Assembly (NCBI GenBank): GCA_947476855.1
Contig: CANJSR010000203.1
Location: forward strand, 1-8,293
Reading direction: 5' to 3'
Length of the DNA: 8,293 nt
From: Acetobacteraceae bacterium
GTDB lineage: Bacteria > Pseudomonadota > Alphaproteobacteria > Acetobacterales > Acetobacteraceae
Below are positions 5,422 to 8,293 of this stretch, piece by piece (the stretch's first letter is position 1; the number at the start of each line of letters is the position of its first letter). Position numbers and translations under genes: made by a program. The notes below the pieces were generated by a model, which was given only the letters and a program-made list of their open reading frames with translations, was not told where the DNA came from and made no database searches.

Positions 5422-6492
5422 TTATCCGAGCTTGGCTTTCAGGCGGCCCCAATCCTCGATCGCGGCCTCGTTGCCGGGGGTGAGCTGGATGGTGAACTGC
5501 GTGTACCCGGCGTCCCGCAGCGCGGCGATCCGCTCCAGCAGGTCGGGTTCCGTGCCGGTGAAGGTGGTCTGGCGGATCAGCTCCCCGGTCACGAAGCGGC
5601 GTTCGTTGTCCATCACCTTCATCAGGTGGCCGCGATGGTTCTCCAGGTAGCGGGCATCCGCCGGCTCAAAGGTCTTGGCGAACTCGACATAAGCGGCGAC
5701 CGTCTCGGCCACCTCGGGCGGCACGGCGGAGGTATTGGGCAGGCCGGCCAAAGCCTCATCCGCCGCGCGATGCAACAGCACCGCGGCGCGCGGCCCGCCC
5801 TGGGCCATGGCGCGGTCGGAGTCCAAAGCCTCCCCGGGTTGAAGCACGCAGCCGAGCGCGAAGGCGACGGCGGAGAGGTCGGCGGCGGGGCGGCCGGCGT
5901 CCGTCCAGGTCTTCCGCATCCCCGCCATCGCCGCGACGCCACCCGCCACGTCGCCCACGAAGTTCAGCCACCCGGCGCCCAGCTTCGCCGTCAAACGCCG
6001 AGCGCGGGGACCGTAGGCCGAGATATGCAGCCCGACCGGGTCCTTCAGGTTGATCAGGTTCAGTTCGGGATTGAGGAATTCGATCTTGTGCGTGCCACCC
6101 TCGATCTCGAACGCCACGGTTTCCTGACGCAGCAGCGCCATGACGACGCGGATGTATTCCTCCATCTCGGCCAGCTTGATCGCACCCAGGCCCATCGTGC
6201 GCCGGCCGGTAAACCCGGTGCCGACGCCGAAATCGATCCGTCCCGGGGCCAGCGCGTTCAGGGAGGCGAACCCGTTCGCCGTCACCGGCGCGATGCGGTT
6301 CGACGGGATCAGGACCCCGGTGCCGAGGCGGATGCGCGACGTCTTCACCGCCGCGGCGCCCATGGCGACGAACACGTCGGCGCACAGCATCTGGGTGTCA
6401 TAGAACCAGGCATGGGTGAAGCCGAGTTCCTCGGCCCGCGCGACAATCTTCCAGGCGTCGGAGGCGGTGGGCAAGGCGATGCCGAATTCCAT
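5422..6492 (-). CDS. LLM class flavin-dependent oxidoreductase
   Basis: Luciferase-like TIM-barrel oxidoreductase (PF00296) using FMN or coenzyme F420; members oxidise or reduce small organic substrates. The ATG at 6492 is preceded by GGGAG at 8 nt (6501-6505) and opens with the canonical first strand MEFGIALPT. The frame extends to 6552, but that extension reads into the divergent promoter. At 356 residues it is normal size. Recognisable parts are 'ARAEELGFTHAWFYDTQML' (strand 2 region), 'TSRIRLGTGVLIPSNRIAPVTA' (51-72), 'APGRIDFGVGTGFTGRR' (82-98) and 'PVGLHISAYGPRARRLTAKLGAGW' (152-175). The C-terminus is 'LLERIAALRDAGYTQFTIQL' (318-337). This pattern is near the methylenetetrahydromethanopterin-reductase-like (Mer/F420) branch, where the reductive or monooxygenase role cannot be told by sequence alone. 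It is divergent from a MetX-like hydrolase, and the Uma2 gene follows 16 nt downstream. Confidence 0.93.
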   Translation of the reverse strand: MEFGIALPTASDAWKIVARAEELGFTHAWFYDTQMLCADVFVAMGAAAVKTSRIRLGTGVLIPSNRIAPVTANGFASLNALAPGRIDFGVGTGFTGRRTMGLGAIKLAEMEEYIRVVMALLRQETVAFEIEGGTHKIEFLNPELNLINLKDPVGLHISAYGPRARRLTAKLGAGWLNFVGDVAGGVAAMAGMRKTWTDAGRPAADLSAVAFALGCVLQPGEALDSDRAMAQGGPRAAVLLHRAADEALAGLPNTSAVPPEVAETVAAYVEFAKTFEPADARYLENHRGHLMKVMDNERRFVTGELIRQTTFTGTEPDLLERIAALRDAGYTQFTIQLTPGNEAAIEDWGRLKAKLG

Positions 6493-6500
6493 GCTGGATA

Positions 6501-6505
6501 CTCCC
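6501..6505 (-). promoter_or_regulatory. Ribosome binding site of the LLM oxidoreductase gene
   Basis: GGGAG on the minus strand, 8 nt before ATG 6492. It fixes the start at MEFGIALPT rather than 20 codons further upstream. Confidence 0.65.
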
Positions 6506-6525
6506 AAGGGACGAACGGCGCGTGG

Positions 6526-6552
6526 TTGGCACGGGATCGCCCCGGGTGGCAA
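6526..6552. promoter_or_regulatory. Interrupted palindrome in the divergent promoter region (candidate operator)
   Basis: TTGGCAC (6526-6532) and GTGGCAA (6546-6552) are inverted arms matching at six of seven positions, with 13 bases between them. It sits in the middle of the 85-bp space shared by the LLM gene and the MetX-like gene, where one repressor or activator could control both. No -10 element of quality was found next to it. Confidence 0.3.
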
Positions 6553-6566
6553 GCTGGCGCAAACGC

Positions 6567-6574
6567 GGGAGGGG
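6567..6574 (+). promoter_or_regulatory. Strong ribosome binding site of the MetX-like gene
   Basis: GGGAGGGG with its GGAGG core ending 5 nt before ATG 6578. It selects this ATG; the upstream in-frame ATG candidates (from 6416) lie within the divergent LLM gene or the promoter. Confidence 0.8.
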
Positions 6575-6577
6575 CAG

Positions 6578-7600
6578 ATGCGGGATCAGGTGTTCACATT
6601 CCAGGATTTCCAACTGGAAAGCGGGGCTGTGCTGCCCGAGGTTTCGATCGCCTATGTCACCCGCGGGACGCTCGATCCCGATGGGCGCAACGCGATCCTG
6701 GTCACACACGGCTATACCAGCAGCCACCGGATGATCGTGCCCGGCGGCGCGTCGTCGGAGGGGGCCTGGAGCACGTTGGTCGGACCCGGCGCGCCGATCG
6801 ACACGGACCGGTACTTCGTCGTCTGCTCCAACATGCTGGGGTCGAGCTACGGGTCGACCAACGCGGCCTCGATGGATCCGCGCACGGGCAAGCCTTACGG
6901 GTCGCGGTTTCCGGTGATCTCGGTCGCCGATATCGTCACGGCGCAGCATCGGTTGCTGGAGCATCTGGGCGTGACCCATCTGCGCGCGGTGGTCGGGCCG
7001 TCCTATGGCGGGTTCCAGGCGTTCCAGTGGGCGGTGACGTTCCCCGGCTTCATGGACGGGATCGTGCCGGTCGTGACGTCCCCTCTGCCGCCGGCGTCCG
7101 ACCGGGTGGCCGGGCTGATGAAGTGGTTCGGACCCGATCCGAACTTCAACAACGGCGATTACTACGACAAGGGCGGGGTGCGGGAGACAGCGATCCGGCT
7201 GCGGATCGACACGCTGAGACGCTACGGCCTGGCCGACAGCCTGGCGGCGCAGTTCCCCGATCCGGCGGCGCGGGACGCGGAGATGCGTCGCATCGCCGGG
7301 GCCTGGGCGGATGTCTTCGACGCGAACTCCCTGTTCATCCTCGGGCGGGCGATGGAGAGCTATGACATCACCCACTCCTACGCGCAGATCCGCTGTCCGG
7401 TGCTGTATGTCCTGTCGACGACGGATGCGCTGTTCCCGCCGACCCTCGCCCCCGGGGTGATCGCGGGGTTGCGTGGTGCCGGGGTGGACGCGGCGTATTT
7501 CGAACTGGTCAGCGACCACGGTCACCTGGCATCGGGCGCGGATGCCGACAAATGGGCGCCGGCGTTGCGAGACTTCATCGTCCGTCTGGAACGCGCATGA
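6578..7600 (+). CDS. MetX-like alpha/beta-fold hydrolase/acyltransferase (COG2021 type)
   Basis: Alpha/beta-hydrolase resembling homoserine O-acetyltransferase. It has 340 residues from ATG 6578, chosen on its strong ribosome site. The MetX-type middle segment is clear: 'RYFVVCSNMLGSSYGST' (78-94) then 'MDPRTGKPYGSRFPVISVAD' (99-118) and the partner-helix phrase IVTAQHRLLEHLGVTHL. The nucleophile elbow is VVGPSYGGFQAFQW, with Ser142. The catalytic Asp is probably Asp283 in YVLSTTDALFPP, and the His is His316 in SDHGHLAS (His314 is the alternative). Differences from true MetX are GPSYGG in place of G-SMGG, THGYTSSHRM at the oxyanion loop in place of HALTG(D/S), GHLAS in place of GHDAF, and a shorter lid. 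It is therefore more likely an esterase, amidase or acyltransferase acting on another substrate than the methionine-pathway enzyme. It overlaps the next gene by ATGA. Confidence 0.88.
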   Translation: MRDQVFTFQDFQLESGAVLPEVSIAYVTRGTLDPDGRNAILVTHGYTSSHRMIVPGGASSEGAWSTLVGPGAPIDTDRYFVVCSNMLGSSYGSTNAASMDPRTGKPYGSRFPVISVADIVTAQHRLLEHLGVTHLRAVVGPSYGGFQAFQWAVTFPGFMDGIVPVVTSPLPPASDRVAGLMKWFGPDPNFNNGDYYDKGGVRETAIRLRIDTLRRYGLADSLAAQFPDPAARDAEMRRIAGAWADVFDANSLFILGRAMESYDITHSYAQIRCPVLYVLSTTDALFPPTLAPGVIAGLRGAGVDAAYFELVSDHGHLASGADADKWAPALRDFIVRLERA

Positions 7601-7959
7601 ACACCGTCCGGACGGCGATCGACGCCCTGTATCGGGCAATGCTCGCGCATGACATCCCGGCGCTGGCCGCGCTGCTGGACAACGATGTCGTCTACGTCCA
7701 TTCGCCGGGCTTCGCGGAGACGAAGCAGCAATTCCTCGATGGCGTGCGCGACGGCCTGTATGTCTATGAACGTGTCCGCCCGGTCGATGAACGCATCACC
7801 GAGACCGCCGACATGGCGATGGTCTATACAACCCTGGACTTCATGGGCGGCCCGAACGGGCAGGACCATCCGCCGGTCATGCTGCTGACCAGCCTCGTCT
7901 GGCGGCGGTCGGGGCAGGGGTGGCGTCTGCTTCTGCGCCACGCCACGCGGGTACCCTGA
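7597..7959 (+). CDS. SnoaL/NTF2-like small protein (DUF4440 type)
   Basis: Has 120 residues from ATG 7597, which overlaps the MetX-like stop as ATGA, so translation is probably coupled. The pattern AIDALYRAMLAHDIPALAAL, then LLDNDVVYVHSPGFAETKQQF, ending with 'LLTSLVWRRSGQGWRLLLRHATRV' is that of the cone-shaped NTF2-like fold. A helical start is followed by a strand carrying an acidic/His pair (Asp30, His35) and three or four long antiparallel strands. Members include ketosteroid-isomerase-like enzymes, lyases and non-catalytic accessory domains; no specific reaction can be assigned. The HSPG segment after the first strand is common in DUF4440 proteins. The frame is open 15 codons further upstream, inside the hydrolase gene, and that extension is not needed by the fold. 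Confidence 0.85.
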   Translation: MNTVRTAIDALYRAMLAHDIPALAALLDNDVVYVHSPGFAETKQQFLDGVRDGLYVYERVRPVDERITETADMAMVYTTLDFMGGPNGQDHPPVMLLTSLVWRRSGQGWRLLLRHATRVP

Positions 7960-7971
7960 CCGTGCCCCTGC

Positions 7972-8000
7972 TTGGGACCGGCGGCCGGGGATGCTATCGG
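7972..8000 (+). promoter_or_regulatory. Promoter candidate for the nitroreductase gene
   Basis: TTGGGA (7972-7977) and TATCGG (7995-8000) are 17 nt apart, matching the sigma-70 consensus at four and three of six positions. The implied start near 8007 leaves about 23 nt before ATG 8030. The short inverted arms GTGCCC (7962-7967) and GGGCAC (8002-8007) flank it. The gene may equally be read through from the upstream pair, since only 70 bp separate them. Confidence 0.28.
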
Positions 8001-8029
8001 AGGGCACCCCTTTCCGATCATGGACCCAG

Positions 8030-8293
8030 ATGAACCCGACCGACACCGATCTCGCCATCACAGGCCGCGTCTCGACCCGCGCCTTCCTGCCCACTCCGGT
8101 CCCGCGGGAGACGATCGAGCAGATCCTGGACATCGCCGCCCGCGCGCCCAGCGGCACCAACATGCAACCCTGGCGTGGCCATGTCCTGGTCGGCGCCGAA
8201 CGGGACCGGCTCTGCGCCGCCGTCCAGGCCCAGTTCGACAACGGCGGCAAGGGCCATGTGCGGGAGCGGAAATACTATCCCGATGAGTTCTTC
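8030..8293 (+). CDS. Nitroreductase family protein, N-terminal 88 codons (cut by window edge)
   Basis: FMN-dependent, NAD(P)H-using oxidoreductase of the nitroreductase fold; reduces nitroaromatics, quinones, enones or other small electrophiles. The frame is open from ATG 8030 to the last base (88 codons), so the C-terminal half is missing. 'GRVSTRAFLPTPVPRETIEQ' (12-31) holds the FMN-phosphate residues Arg13, Ser15 and Arg17. 'ILDIAARAPSGTNMQPW' (32-48) is the family's most conserved stretch. 'RERKYYPDEFF' at the end is typical of the NfnB-like branch that continues with EPY. No in-frame start lies shortly upstream. The ribosome site is weak (GGA at 8022-8024). Same direction as the hydrolase pair, separated by 70 bp. 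Confidence 0.92.
   Translation, partial: MNPTDTDLAITGRVSTRAFLPTPVPRETIEQILDIAARAPSGTNMQPWRGHVLVGAERDRLCAAVQAQFDNGGKGHVRERKYYPDEFF

Noticed and set aside
5224..7365. Very long plus-strand open frame (over 700 codons) across the Uma2, LLM and MetX-like genes
   Set aside because: It runs antisense to two well-supported genes and out of frame with a third. Its translation is Gly/Arg/His/Gln-rich with no domain, as expected of a GC-rich shadow frame.
6398..7639. Minus-strand open frame of over 400 codons
   Set aside because: Antisense to the MetX-like hydrolase, which has catalytic motifs and a strong ribosome site; the shadow product is Arg/Pro/His-rich without a fold.
7962..8007. GTGCCC/GGGCAC inverted arms as a terminator after the SnoaL-like gene
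   Set aside because: The stem is only 6 bp with a 34-nt loop and no following T-run, so it does not meet the form of an intrinsic terminator.
7972..8286. Plus-strand open frame over the nitroreductase region
   Set aside because: It is in a different frame from the one encoding the conserved PSGTNMQPW nitroreductase motif; its own product is Arg/Pro/His-rich noise.

Overview
The window is a high-GC bacterial segment with no phage, IS, rRNA, tRNA or CRISPR signal. Codon use is strongly GC3-biased, starts include GTG and TTG, and genes are packed with repeated ATGA start/stop overlaps. The protein set (NitT/TauT-type ABC importer, Uup-type ABC-F, Uma2-fold protein, LLM flavoprotein, nitroreductase) resembles Alphaproteobacteria of the Acetobacteraceae/Rhodospirillales kind. 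That placement is inferred from protein style and not proven.

Region 1 (1-2559, minus strand) is an ABC importer operon. In transcription order it has a periplasmic NMT1/SsuA-like substrate-binding protein (GTG start at 2559), its ATPase and its inner-membrane permease. Each gene overlaps the next by the four bases ATGA. The permease also ends in ATGA (positions 15-12), so a fourth gene probably continues past the left edge.

Region 2 (2560-2977) is a 418-base divergent intergenic region without a credible gene. It holds an inverted pair of GC-rich palindromic elements, a 17-bp direct repeat, small hairpins, an 11-bp-phased hexamer repeat and weak promoter candidates for both directions.

Region 3 (2978-4774, plus) is a full-length Uup-type ABC-F ATPase with both nucleotide-binding domains and the C-terminal coiled coil.

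Region 4 (4782-6492, minus) is an LLM-class flavin-dependent oxidoreductase followed after 16 nt by a Uma2-fold PD-(D/E)XK protein. The latter converges on uup with a 7-nt gap.

Region 5 (6578-8293, plus) is divergent from the LLM gene across 85 bp. It contains a MetX-like alpha/beta hydrolase, a SnoaL/NTF2-like small protein overlapping it by ATGA, and the first 88 codons of a nitroreductase cut by the right edge. Regions 4 and 5 look like a small redox/hydrolysis cluster that may process a common small organic substrate. The sequence does not identify that substrate. Most of the window is ordinary chromosome. The points most worth checking are the repeat-rich intergenic region, the atypical MetX-like enzyme and its neighbourhood, and the altered active-site position of the Uma2 protein.
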